Origin: Burkholderia sp. MS389
GTDB taxonomy: Bacteria > Pseudomonadota > Gammaproteobacteria > Burkholderiales > Burkholderiaceae
Direction of reading: 5' to 3'
Assembly (NCBI RefSeq): GCF_016899425.1
Contig: NZ_CP045995.1
Coordinates: 2,356,001 to 2,420,000, forward strand
DNA: 64,000 nt
This document shows, in pieces, positions 16,289-28,225 of this stretch. Below the pieces are notes generated by a model. It saw only the letters and a program-made list of their open reading frames with translations. It was not told where the DNA came from and searched no databases. A program made the translations under genes and the position numbers. Numbering within the stretch: position 1 is the first letter of the stretch; every line of letters starts with the position of its first letter.

Positions 16289-17338
16289 ATGCGGTTGCGT
16301 TTCTGGACGATCGGCGCGGCGCTGGCCGCCACGCTGTTCGCCGCCGCGTTCGCGGTGGGTTATGCGAATCCGGCGGTGCCGGCAGGCGGCGCGTTCGACG
16401 ATCTGAATCGCGGCCGCGCGCTCGCGCCGCTCGGTTCGGAGCGCGAGTGCAAGCGCTATTCGGGGCTGCCGGCGAAGTGGCGCGACGATCCGAAGGCGGG
16501 CATGGTGCACTTGCGCGGCGGCGCGTTCGTGTTCGGCAGCACGCGCGGCTATGCGGACGAGCGTCCGGCCGGCGACGGCGCGACGCGCGTCGGCGGCTTC
16601 TGGATCGACCAGACCGACGTGACGATCGCGCAGTTCGCAGCCTTCGTGCAGGCGACCGGTTACGTGACCGAGGCCGAGCAGCAGGGCGGGGCGGCGGTGT
16701 TCCATGTGCCGACGCGCGACGAGATGAATGCACGCGACCTCGCGTGGTGGTCGTGGGTGAAGGGCGCGTCGTGGCGGCATCCGCGCGGGCCCGGCAGCGA
16801 CGTGGACGGGCTTGGCAACCTGCCGGTGACGCTCGTCACGCAGCGCGATGCGCTCGCGTATGCGCACTGGCTCGGCCGCGACCTGCCGAACGAGGCCGAA
16901 TGGGAATACGCGGGCAAGGCCGGCCGCGACGACGCGTCGCTCGATGCGGCGCCGCGCGACGCCAACGGCAAGCCGGCCGCGAACTACTGGCAGGGCGCGT
17001 TTCCGGTGCTCGACTCGGCCGAGGACGGTCACGCGGGGCTGGCGCCCGTCGGCTGCTATGCGGCGAACGGCTTTCGTCTTTACGACATGATCGGCAACGC
17101 ATGGGAATGGACGAAGGATGCGTACACGGGCCCGCATCAGTCGCATACGAACGGCGACACCGCAGCCGTCGCACCGTCGACGCGCCGGCACGATACGCCG
17201 ATGGTCATCAAGGGCGGCTCGTTCCTGTGTTCGCGCGATTACTGCGTGCGCTATCGCGCGTCGTCGCGCGAACAGCAGGAAGCGGATCTCGGCGCATCGC
17301 ATATCGGGTTTCGCACGATCCTGAGGGACGCGTCGTGA
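16289..17338 (+). CDS. Exported formylglycine-generating enzyme (SUMF1/FGE) homologue
   Basis: A 349-aa SUMF1-domain protein. An N-terminal signal peptide or anchor (RFWTIGAALAATLFAAAFAVG) precedes the FGE-sulfatase domain (about 65-345) with NLPVTLVTQRDALAYAHWLG, LPNEAEWEYA and MIGNAWEWT. The catalytic copper-binding Cys pair of true FGEs is conserved in GGSFLCSRDYCVRYR (C314, C319), so it can plausibly oxidise the neighbouring sulfatase Cys to formylglycine. Export is unusual, as bacterial FGEs are mostly cytosolic. It follows the sulfatase by 15 bp and overlaps the next gene by 4 bp. Confidence 0.87.
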   Translation: MRLRFWTIGAALAATLFAAAFAVGYANPAVPAGGAFDDLNRGRALAPLGSERECKRYSGLPAKWRDDPKAGMVHLRGGAFVFGSTRGYADERPAGDGATRVGGFWIDQTDVTIAQFAAFVQATGYVTEAEQQGGAAVFHVPTRDEMNARDLAWWSWVKGASWRHPRGPGSDVDGLGNLPVTLVTQRDALAYAHWLGRDLPNEAEWEYAGKAGRDDASLDAAPRDANGKPAANYWQGAFPVLDSAEDGHAGLAPVGCYAANGFRLYDMIGNAWEWTKDAYTGPHQSHTNGDTAAVAPSTRRHDTPMVIKGGSFLCSRDYCVRYRASSREQQEADLGASHIGFRTILRDAS

Positions 17339-18156
17339 CCGCGGGCATCGGGCGATTCGTTTCGGCGTGGCTGCTGGCTGCCTGCGCGGTGATGCAGCAG
17401 GGTTCGGCGATGGCTGTCGAAGCCGCCGCACGTGCCGCACCGGCAGTGCGCGTCGGCGTCACGCGCGGCGTGCATGCGCAGATCCTCGACGAAGTGAAGA
17501 AGGTGGCCGCCGCGCGCGGGCTGGGCGTCGACGTCGTCGAATTCGACGATGCGTCGCGCATCGACACGGCGCTGGCCGACGGGCGGATCGACGCGGCCAG
17601 CTTCGAGGATGCGCAGCGCCTGAGCGCCACGCGCGCGGCGAAAGGCTATGCGCTGACCGCCGTCGCGCCGACGGTCACGCTGCCGATGGCATTCTATTCG
17701 CGCAAGCTGAAGAACCTGAACGAACTGCAACCGGGCGCGACGGTCGCGCTGCCCGCCGATCCGCGCGGGATGGCGCGCTCGCTCGTGCTGCTGCAGAACG
17801 ACACGCTGGTGACGCTGCGCGAAAAAGCCGGCCTGCATGCGACGCTGCGCGACGTGACGGGCAACCGGCTCGCGCTGAAATTCGCCACGCTGCGCCGCGA
17901 CCGGCTTTACGCGGCGCTCGACACGGCCGCATTCGTCGCGATCGACAGCGACGACGCGGCACGCGCTGGGCTGCAGCCCGCGCGCGACAGCATCAGCCTC
18001 GAGGACGCCCGCTCGCCGTATGCGAACGTGCTCACGGTGCGCGACACTGATCGTGCGAAGCCGTGGGTCGCGCAGCTCGTCGCCGCGTATCACTCGGACG
18101 ACGTCGCGCGCTTCATCCTCACGCGCTACCAGGATTCGGTGCGGCGGCCGTGGTAG
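17335..18156 (+). CDS. NlpA/MetQ-type substrate-binding protein
   Basis: A 273-aa periplasmic binding protein from GTG 17335, which overlaps the FGE stop (GTGA). The signal has a possible lipobox LLAAC (residues 13-17). The mature part has VRVGVTRGVHAQILDEVKK, the mid-protein ATVALPADPRGMARSLVLLQ and the terminal NVLTVRDTDRAKPWVAQLV typical of NlpA/MetQ methionine-binding lipoproteins. No ABC permease or ATPase lies beside it, so it may be an orphan or a sensor-like subunit. Its place in the sulfatase operon suggests a sulfur compound as ligand; that is inference. Confidence 0.78.
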   Translation: MTAGIGRFVSAWLLAACAVMQQGSAMAVEAAARAAPAVRVGVTRGVHAQILDEVKKVAAARGLGVDVVEFDDASRIDTALADGRIDAASFEDAQRLSATRAAKGYALTAVAPTVTLPMAFYSRKLKNLNELQPGATVALPADPRGMARSLVLLQNDTLVTLREKAGLHATLRDVTGNRLALKFATLRRDRLYAALDTAAFVAIDSDDAARAGLQPARDSISLEDARSPYANVLTVRDTDRAKPWVAQLVAAYHSDDVARFILTRYQDSVRRPW

Positions 18157-19136
18157 ACACCTACCTGCTCGCGTGCAACGCGTGCGGACGCTGCTGCAAC
18201 AGCGCGCCGACGCTGTCGTTGCGCGAACTGTTCCGGCATCGGCACCGCTTCGTCGGCGCGTTGACGATTCGTCGCGTGCCGAAGCGGCGGATCGGCGAAC
18301 GCTGGCAGGCGGGCGGGCGCGAGCACACGCTCGATGCGGACGACGTCGCGGCCGCCGATGCGCTGGCGGACCGGCTGTTTCATCGCGGCGGCGGCGTGCA
18401 CGGCGAATGGCTCGCGCTGACGCTGCAAGGCTACGACTATCCGTCGCTCGGCCGTTGCGCGGCGCTCGCCGACGACGGCCGCTGCGGCGTGCACGCGAAC
18501 AAGCCGTCGATCTGCCGCGCGGTGCCGCTCGATCCGATGCTGCCCGACCGGTTGCAGGCCCGCGTGCTTGCGGCACGACACGACGATGCGGCGTGGCTCG
18601 GCGCGAACTGCATCGTCGAGGCCGGGAGCGTGCAATCCACAAACGAATCGTCGTTCCCGATTCCGCTGGTGACGGCCGGGCAGGTCGCGGATCGTGCGGC
18701 GCTCGACGCGTATCGCGATGCGCTCGTATTCGAGCGCGCGGTGTGGCGTGACGCCGTATTCGCGTCGCTGACCGACGGCGGGCAGGACCTGCGCGATGCG
18801 CTGTCGCGGCTGGCGCCCGGCGGCTACCTGACCGTGTCGATCGTGCCGGTCCTGCTCGTCGTCGCTCAGGTATCCGCGCATTGCCGCGCGCTGTGCGTCG
18901 ACTTCATCGACGCGCAGTTGGCGTTGATCGGCGCGAACGTCGAAGCGGCGCTCGCGCGTCGACGGTCCGACGACCGGCCGGCGACGCACGAATTGCGTGG
19001 CTTCGCGCAGGCGCTGGAACGGGCGCGACAAGCGCTCGCAGCCATGCCGTCACCCACTGCCGCCACGCGCGACGATGCGTCATGGATCGACGCGTGGCTC
19101 GACGATCGCGCCGCCGCCGCTCCGCTCGCCGCTTGA
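18150..19136 (+). CDS. YkgJ-family cysteine cluster protein
   Basis: A 328-aa protein from GTG 18150, overlapping the preceding stop by 7 bp. The N-terminal half holds the CxxCxxCC cluster (CNACGRCC at about residues 10-17) and further Cys in GRCGVHANKPSICRAVP, the zinc/iron-binding pattern of the YkgJ/UPF0153 family, of unknown biochemical function. The C-terminal ~130 residues are extra and helical. As last gene of the sulfatase operon it may take part in metal delivery or redox handling for the FGE step; this is speculative. Confidence 0.82.
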   Translation: MVDTYLLACNACGRCCNSAPTLSLRELFRHRHRFVGALTIRRVPKRRIGERWQAGGREHTLDADDVAAADALADRLFHRGGGVHGEWLALTLQGYDYPSLGRCAALADDGRCGVHANKPSICRAVPLDPMLPDRLQARVLAARHDDAAWLGANCIVEAGSVQSTNESSFPIPLVTAGQVADRAALDAYRDALVFERAVWRDAVFASLTDGGQDLRDALSRLAPGGYLTVSIVPVLLVVAQVSAHCRALCVDFIDAQLALIGANVEAALARRRSDDRPATHELRGFAQALERARQALAAMPSPTAATRDDASWIDAWLDDRAAAAPLAA

Positions 19137-19203
19137 CGACGATCGCGGCACGCCGTGCGTGCCTTACACTTGGCGCTCTTTCATCGTGGCAGAGTGAGCG
19201 GGC

Positions 19204-19530
19204 ATGTACGCGTCGACCTTCATTTTTCGTGCCGGGCAGTACGACGACGAATTCCACCGGCTCGACCGGCAGATCGCCGACATGGCGCGCGCGACGCCCG
19301 GTTATCTCGGCGAGGAAACGTGGGAGAACGCGGAAGCCGGCTTGATCCAGAATATCTACTACTGGGAATCCGAGGCGGCGCTGCGGCAGTTGATCCAGCA
19401 TCCCGCGCATCTCGAAGCCAAGGCGAAGCAGGCGCGCTGGCTGGACGGGTATCGTGTCGTGATTTCGCAGGTGCTTCGCGAGTACGGCGACGGCAAGCTG
19501 ACGCCGTCGCGTGCGGAGCCCTCCGCGTAA
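19204..19530 (+). CDS. Antibiotic biosynthesis monooxygenase (ABM)-like small protein
   Basis: A 108-aa dimeric alpha/beta-barrel-type protein: YASTFIFRAGQYDDEFHRLD, TPGYLGEETWENAEAG, YYWESEAALRQLIQHPAHLEAK. The WES...LR..HP pattern is typical of the ABM/YdhR/heme-degrading monooxygenase-like superfamily. Catalytic activity cannot be inferred. It stands alone, 67 bp after the YkgJ gene and convergent with the next gene. Confidence 0.75.
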   Translation: MYASTFIFRAGQYDDEFHRLDRQIADMARATPGYLGEETWENAEAGLIQNIYYWESEAALRQLIQHPAHLEAKAKQARWLDGYRVVISQVLREYGDGKLTPSRAEPSA

Positions 19531-19540
19531 CGGTCGCCGG

Positions 19541-20431
19541 TCACGCGGTCGCGCCGGTCTCTCCCGGCGTGGCCGGTTCGCGCGCCGCGCGCTCCCAGAT
19601 CGGGAACGTCGCGTTCTGGATCGACGTCTGCGCGTCGATGACCTTGCGGTGGTCGATGCCGGGCAGGTCGAGCAATCGGTCGACCGCCGCCTTCGCGCCT
19701 TCGGCATCCTGCGGAAAGGCACACGCGAACTGCTTGTTCGTATCGAACAGGATCCACCAGACATCCGACACGAACGGCCCCTGGTCGTTGGTTTCGATCA
19801 GGATCGCGCCGAGGTCGGACAGCGCGATGCCGCGTGTCGTCCCGGTCTGATCGGTCGACGCGATGCGCGTATCGGTTGCCGTCACGGTCCAGCCGCGCTG
19901 CCGGGCAGGCGGACGCGTCGATGCCGGCGCGGCATTCGGCCGGGCCAGGCCGCCGGTGCCGGTGACAGCATCGTTCGGTACGACCCCATCCACGGCGCCG
20001 ACGGCACCGCTTCGCGTCACGCCATCCTGCCGCTCGCGCCCGTCGATCCACGGCAGCGCGGCGGCGCCCACCATCGCCGCGATCCACAAGTAGTACCCGG
20101 CCCCGAACGTGCGGATCGTTTCGTAGTTCGCATCGGTCGGGATCGTATGCCAGCCGAGCGCAAAGACGACGACCACGGCCAGTAGCGCCGACACGGTACG
20201 GCTCGGCCTGAGCAGCGCGACGACGAGCAGCGGGTTGCCGAGCCACGCGAATTGCAGGTCGAGGATCGCGAGCGGCCCGAGCGCGAGCACGGTGTAGCCG
20301 TGCAACCAGCTTACCGCGCCGACCGCATTCGGCGGTTCGGCCGCGACGGGCAGCAGCAGCGACGCGACATACAGCGCGACGATCACGACGCGCGCGAGGT
20401 TCAGGCGGGACGAAGTGGAGCGGATCTGCAT
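19541..20431 (-). CDS. Hypothetical membrane protein with soluble C-terminal domain
   Basis: A 296-aa product. About four hydrophobic helices occupy residues 10-125 (VVIVALYVASLLLPVAA, LVVALLRP...VSALLAVVVVFALGW, YLWIAAMVGAAALPW). A low-complexity linker (about 130-180) precedes a soluble domain with ISDLGAILIETNDQGPFVSDVWW-like content, read as an alpha/beta domain with LPGIDHRKVIDA. I do not recognise the family. It ends 10 bp from the convergent ABM-like gene. Confidence 0.65.
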   Translation of the reverse strand: MQIRSTSSRLNLARVVIVALYVASLLLPVAAEPPNAVGAVSWLHGYTVLALGPLAILDLQFAWLGNPLLVVALLRPSRTVSALLAVVVVFALGWHTIPTDANYETIRTFGAGYYLWIAAMVGAAALPWIDGRERQDGVTRSGAVGAVDGVVPNDAVTGTGGLARPNAAPASTRPPARQRGWTVTATDTRIASTDQTGTTRGIALSDLGAILIETNDQGPFVSDVWWILFDTNKQFACAFPQDAEGAKAAVDRLLDLPGIDHRKVIDAQTSIQNATFPIWERAAREPATPGETGATA

Positions 20432-20586
20432 GTTGCCTTCTCGTGGTGCACGATCATGCGAAGCGACGAATGCCGGACGGCCGGGCGGTCATTCACGATG
20501 CGCGGCGCCGATGTGGCGACGCGCCGATCGCGATTGTGGGCGATTCGCGCGGCGATGTCGAACGTGCGTCATCCAGCGCGTCGGGG

Positions 20587-21519
20587 TCAAAGCGCTTCGA
20601 CCAGCAAGCGCGTGCTCTTTTCGCAATACTCGTGACACGCCGCCCGCGCGGCGATCGACGCACCGTGCACGAACCGCGGCGCGTCCGTTCGCCGCGACAT
20701 CGACACGACGATCGACGGCGGCGACGGCTGCAGCGGCAGCTCGACGACTTCGCCGCTTTCGATCAGCGCATCGACGAACAGCACCGGAATCGCGGCGACG
20801 CCGAAACCGTCGCGCACCAGTTGCACGATCACCGAGATCGATGGCGACCCGGTGATGCGCGTCTCCGACAGCGGCACGCCGTGCGCATGCGCGAGCGTGC
20901 GGACGATGTCTTCCAGCGCGCGATGGGGCGCTGTGCCGCGCCCGTAGGTGAGGATCGGCTGGCGCAGCACCTGCCGCGCGAGGCCGGTGCGCGTGTTCGG
21001 CAGCAGCCCGGCGCGCGCGATCCAGCGCACCGGGTAGTTCGCGAGCGCGTCGCACACGACCGACGCCTCGTCGCTGCCTTCCACGCGAATGATCAGGTCG
21101 AGTTCTCCGGCCATCAGCCGGCGCTGCAGCACGACGCTGACGTCGACGGTCAGGTCGATTTCCAGTTGCGGGTAGTCGGCCGCGAGCCGCCGCATGTAAT
21201 GCGGCAGCCAGCTGTGCACGACCGTCTCGATCACGCCGAGCCGCAGCTTGCCGCGCAGCGCGCGCTCGCCGGACGCGGCGGCCTGCAGTTCCTGCGTCGC
21301 CTCGACGACGGCCTTCGCATAGCCGAGCAGGTATTCGCCGTTGGGCGTGAGCCGGAACGCGCGGCTGTCGCGATCGACGAGTACGGTATGCAGTTCGTCC
21401 TCGAGCGCCTTCAGGCGCTGCGAGATCGCGGCCGGCGTCGCGTGCAGCGCGGCCGCGGTCGTGCGGAAGTTGCGCAGCTTCGCGAGCATGACGAAGGTTT
21501 CGAGAAAACGCGTGTTCAT
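20587..21519 (-). CDS. LysR-family transcriptional regulator (pyroglutamate cluster)
   Basis: A 310-aa LysR protein: HTH with FLETFVMLAKLRNFRTTAAA and ATPAAISQRLKALEDEL, and an effector-binding domain from about residue 90. It is divergent from the D-glutamate cyclase family gene, with a 205-bp, locally A/T-rich gap (poly-A and poly-T runs at 21623-21655) between them. By position it should control the downstream cyclase-MFS-oxoprolinase genes. Confidence 0.9.
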   Translation of the reverse strand: MNTRFLETFVMLAKLRNFRTTAAALHATPAAISQRLKALEDELHTVLVDRDSRAFRLTPNGEYLLGYAKAVVEATQELQAAASGERALRGKLRLGVIETVVHSWLPHYMRRLAADYPQLEIDLTVDVSVVLQRRLMAGELDLIIRVEGSDEASVVCDALANYPVRWIARAGLLPNTRTGLARQVLRQPILTYGRGTAPHRALEDIVRTLAHAHGVPLSETRITGSPSISVIVQLVRDGFGVAAIPVLFVDALIESGEVVELPLQPSPPSIVVSMSRRTDAPRFVHGASIAARAACHEYCEKSTRLLVEAL

Positions 21520-21724
21520 GGCAGTCGGGCGAGCAATGGATGCGCAGCTTGCCGGCGACGAAAAGTGAACGGGACCGGGGAAAACCCGCAGACCCGTTAA
21601 GAAATTCTATACAACGGGCGCAAAAAAACTCGTTGGCGACAAAATTTTTTCCTTTCTATTCTTCGCCATATCCGATGACACACCACCGTCATCGCCCCGC
21701 CATCCCGATCTGCGACCGACCATC

Positions 21725-22498
21725 ATGACGCCTTCCGAATTCCGCCAGTCCGTGCGCCGCGGCGCGTTCCGAGGCCCGACCGCCGGCCATTGCGGTCCGT
21801 TTGCCCAGGCGAACCTCGCGATCCTGCCCGACGCGTATGCGCACGATTTCCTGCGCTTCTGCCAGGCGAACCCGAAGGCCTGCCCGCTGCTGGGCGTCGG
21901 CGAACCGGGTGCGTTCCGGATCGCCGCGCTCGGCGAGGATCTCGACATCCGCACCGACGTGCCGAGCTACAACGTATATAGGGACGGCCGCCTGACCGAG
22001 CAGGTCGAATCGCTCGAAGCGCTGTGGCGCGACGATTTCGTCGTATTTGCGATCGGCTGCTCGTTCTCGTTCGAGGACATGCTCGCCCGCGAAGGGATCG
22101 GGTTGCGCCACGTCGAGGAGGGGCGCAACGTGCCGATGTACCGCACGTCGATCGCGAACCGCCGCGCGGGGATTTTCGGCGGCCAGCTGGTCGTGTCGAT
22201 GCGGCCGCTGCGCGGCGCCGACGCGATCCGCGCGGTGCAGATCACGAGCCGGTTTCCGGGTGTGCACGGCGCGCCGATCCATATCGGCCATCCGCGGGAA
22301 CTCGGCATCGAGGATCTGGACGCGCCCGAATTCGGCGACGCGGTGACGATCCGCGACGGCGAGCTGCCGGTGTTCTGGGCGTGCGGCGTGACGCCGCAAA
22401 CCGCGCTGATGGACGCGAAGCTGCCGATCGCGATCGCGCATACGCCCGGCCACATGCTGATGACCGACATCACGAACGCGTCGCTGGCCGTGTTCTGA
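21725..22498 (+). CDS. D-glutamate cyclase family / DUF1445 putative hydro-lyase
   Basis: A 257-aa protein of the YcsI/DUF1445 family, bacterial relatives of D-glutamate cyclase, which interconverts D-glutamate and 5-oxo-D-proline. Characteristic segments are GPTAGHCGPFAQANLAILP, DVPSYNVYRDG, FVVFAIGCSFSFEDML, NVPMYRTS and the C-terminal FWACGVTPQTALM with HTPGHMLMTDI. The length fits. The 5-oxoprolinase downstream makes a pyroglutamate-related reaction plausible. Start ATG 21725 is well placed after the regulatory gap. Confidence 0.85.
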   Translation: MTPSEFRQSVRRGAFRGPTAGHCGPFAQANLAILPDAYAHDFLRFCQANPKACPLLGVGEPGAFRIAALGEDLDIRTDVPSYNVYRDGRLTEQVESLEALWRDDFVVFAIGCSFSFEDMLAREGIGLRHVEEGRNVPMYRTSIANRRAGIFGGQLVVSMRPLRGADAIRAVQITSRFPGVHGAPIHIGHPRELGIEDLDAPEFGDAVTIRDGELPVFWACGVTPQTALMDAKLPIAIAHTPGHMLMTDITNASLAVF

Positions 22499-22584
22499 CC
22501 CGCCGGCCCCGCACGCGACACACCTACGACAGACACACAGCACCACACGCCATTTGATCGGCGCACAACGACAGGAGTACCACC

Positions 22585-23883
22585 ATGGAAAGCAAGACCT
22601 TCGCGGCGCCCGCCGCCGAGCCCGCGAGCCGCGAGCGCAGCGGCCTGTTCTCGTGGTACGCGGATGCGCAACCGCGCGAACGCCGCGCGTTCTGGAGCTG
22701 CAAGGTCGGCTACATGCTCGACGGGATGGACACGCAGATGCTGTCGTTCGTGATCCCGACGCTCGTCGCGACCTGGGGCATCTCGTTGGCCGACGCAGGC
22801 TTCATCGGCACGATCACGCTGCTCGCGTCGGCGCTCGGCGGCTGGATCGCCGGCATCCTGTCCGACCGGATCGGCCGCGTACGCACGCTGCAGCTCACGG
22901 TGATGTGGTTCGCGGTGTTCACCGCGCTGTGCGGGCTCGCGCAGAACTATCACCAACTGGTCGCGGCGCGCGCGCTGATGGGCTTCGGCTTCGGCGGCGA
23001 ATGGACGGCCGGCGCGGTGCTGATCGGCGAAGTGATCCGCGCGCGCGACCGCGGCAGGGCGGTCGGCCTCGTGCAGTCGGGCTGGGCGATCGGCTGGGGG
23101 CTGTGCGCGCTGCTGTATGCGCTGCTGTTCTCGGTGCTGCCGGCCGAGCAGGCGTGGCGCGCGCTGTTCCTCGTCGGCCTCGCGCCCGCACTGCTGGTCG
23201 TCGCGATCCGCCGCTACGTGAAGGAGCCGGATGTCTACGAGAAGGAGAAGGCCGCGCAGGCGCAAGTGGCCGATGCGCCGCGCCTCACCGAGATCTTCGC
23301 GCCGAAGCTGATCACGACGACGCTGCGCGCGGCGCTGCTGACGACCGGCGCGCAGGGCGGCTACTACGCGATCACGACGTGGCTGCCGACCTTCCTGAAG
23401 ACCGAGCGGCACCTGACGGTGATGGGCACCGGCGGCTATCTCGCGATGATCATCTTCGGTTCGTGGGTCGGCTACCTGACGAGCGCGTACCTGACCGACC
23501 GACTCGGCCGCAAGCCGAACTTCATCCTGTTCGCGGTCGGCTCGATGGTGATCGCGTTCGCGTACACGTCGCTGAACCTGACCAACGCGTCGATGCTGTG
23601 GCTCGGCTTCCCGCTCGGCTTCTTCGCATCGGGCATCTTCTCGGGGATGGGCGCGTTCCTCACCGAGTTGTTCCCGACCCGCGTGCGCGGCTCCGGCCAG
23701 GGCTTTTGCTACAACGTGGGCCGCGCGATCGGCGCGCTGTTCCCGTTCCTGATCGGCGCGCTGTCCAAGCAGTACGGGCTCGGCACGAGCATCGGCATCT
23801 TCGCGGTCGCCGCGTACGGCGTGGTGATCGTCGCCGCGCTGACACTGCCCGAGACCCGCGGCCGCGAACTCGACGCCGCCTGA
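22585..23883 (+). CDS. MFS transporter (AAHS/sugar-acid type)
   Basis: A 432-aa major facilitator superfamily permease with about 12 hydrophobic helices. Helix 1 carries YMLDGMDTQMLSF, the Asp motif of proton symporters for organic acids, and the loop 2-3 motif is GILSDRIGRVRTL. A CAGGAG ribosome binding site precedes ATG 22585. Situated between the cyclase and the oxoprolinase, it probably imports pyroglutamate, glutamate or a related acid; the substrate is inferred from context only. Confidence 0.88.
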   Translation: MESKTFAAPAAEPASRERSGLFSWYADAQPRERRAFWSCKVGYMLDGMDTQMLSFVIPTLVATWGISLADAGFIGTITLLASALGGWIAGILSDRIGRVRTLQLTVMWFAVFTALCGLAQNYHQLVAARALMGFGFGGEWTAGAVLIGEVIRARDRGRAVGLVQSGWAIGWGLCALLYALLFSVLPAEQAWRALFLVGLAPALLVVAIRRYVKEPDVYEKEKAAQAQVADAPRLTEIFAPKLITTTLRAALLTTGAQGGYYAITTWLPTFLKTERHLTVMGTGGYLAMIIFGSWVGYLTSAYLTDRLGRKPNFILFAVGSMVIAFAYTSLNLTNASMLWLGFPLGFFASGIFSGMGAFLTELFPTRVRGSGQGFCYNVGRAIGALFPFLIGALSKQYGLGTSIGIFAVAAYGVVIVAALTLPETRGRELDAA

Positions 23884-23895
23884 CCGACGGCAGCG

Positions 23896-23928
23896 GCGGG
23901 GCCGTCGGCCCCGCGCTTTTTTCCCTTT
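23896..23928 (+). terminator. Rho-independent terminator between MFS and 5-oxoprolinase genes
   Basis: A perfect 8-bp GC stem (GCGGGGCC/GGCCCCGC) with loop GTC is followed by GCTTTTTTCCCTTTT, 13 bp past the MFS stop. It suggests that the oxoprolinase is expressed by read-through or from its own promoter in the remaining ~80 bp. Confidence 0.85.
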
Positions 23929-24010
23929 TCATCGACACCGTGACACGGCGTGCGACGCGCGCCGTGCGGCGGCGCTCGTCCCTCGATTCAACGACGCATC
24001 GACCGACATC

Positions 24011-27649
<3,639 letters not shown>

Positions 27650-28225
27650 GCCCGCGCACCCGGCGCGGATGCGCCGCGCCGGGTGCGACGGGGGCGGGCG
27701 GAGGATATTGCAACGAACTGTGGAATAAAGCCGCGTATTCGCGCACGAACGGAATCAAAAAACACGGGAAACTGCGGATCACGGGATCCGATTCGACCCT
27801 GCCGCCACAGGCTCCCGAAAGATCAGGCCCCATATCGATGGACCGGCCCCGAACGCCCGCCCGGCGGGGCTTTGGGGCCTGGCACGCCGCTCCCGATGCG
27901 CACCGCCCCGTGCGCGCATTCGCCAGCCGCCAATCATGAAAACTCCGGTCTGCCAATCGAGTCCCGATTCCTTGACACACTTCTCTAAATGTGAGTGCAA
28001 ATCTTCATTGTCATTTGATAAGATGGCTCTCATCATTCCGTAAGGCAGAACCTGCGCGCATCACGCGCGAACGCCGGTCGCATCAGCTGCAAACAAGTAC
28101 GGGACGAGGCCGCTGTCACGGCAATCACGGCCGCCCTGCGGGGCACGTGCGTCGCGGCCCGGGAAGGCGGTGGGGTCACTCGCCTCCGTCTACACTGTGC
28201 GTTTTTTTTGGATCGGGGCGTGTCC
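27650..28225. other. Intergenic region upstream of rpfR
   Basis: About 575 bp without a supportable gene. It starts with a GC hairpin (27656-27686), contains an A/T-richer stretch (about 27960-28030) that probably holds the rpfR promoter, and ends with a run of T residues at 28202-28209. Confidence 0.5.
27656..27686 (+). terminator. GC-rich hairpin after 5-oxoprolinase (possible terminator)
   Basis: Twelve-base arms GCACCCGGCGCG and CGCGCCGGGTGC with a 7-nt loop, 6 bp after the stop codon. No T tract follows, so it may be a transcript-end stabiliser or a weak terminator. Confidence 0.35.

Noticed and set aside
14315..17440. Long antisense frame across the sulfatase and FGE genes, and a 1249-codon sense-strand frame spanning 14407-18156
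   Set aside because: Both are composition-driven. The sense frame is only real in its last 273 codons (the NlpA-type protein); the rest is an alternative frame of the sulfatase and FGE.
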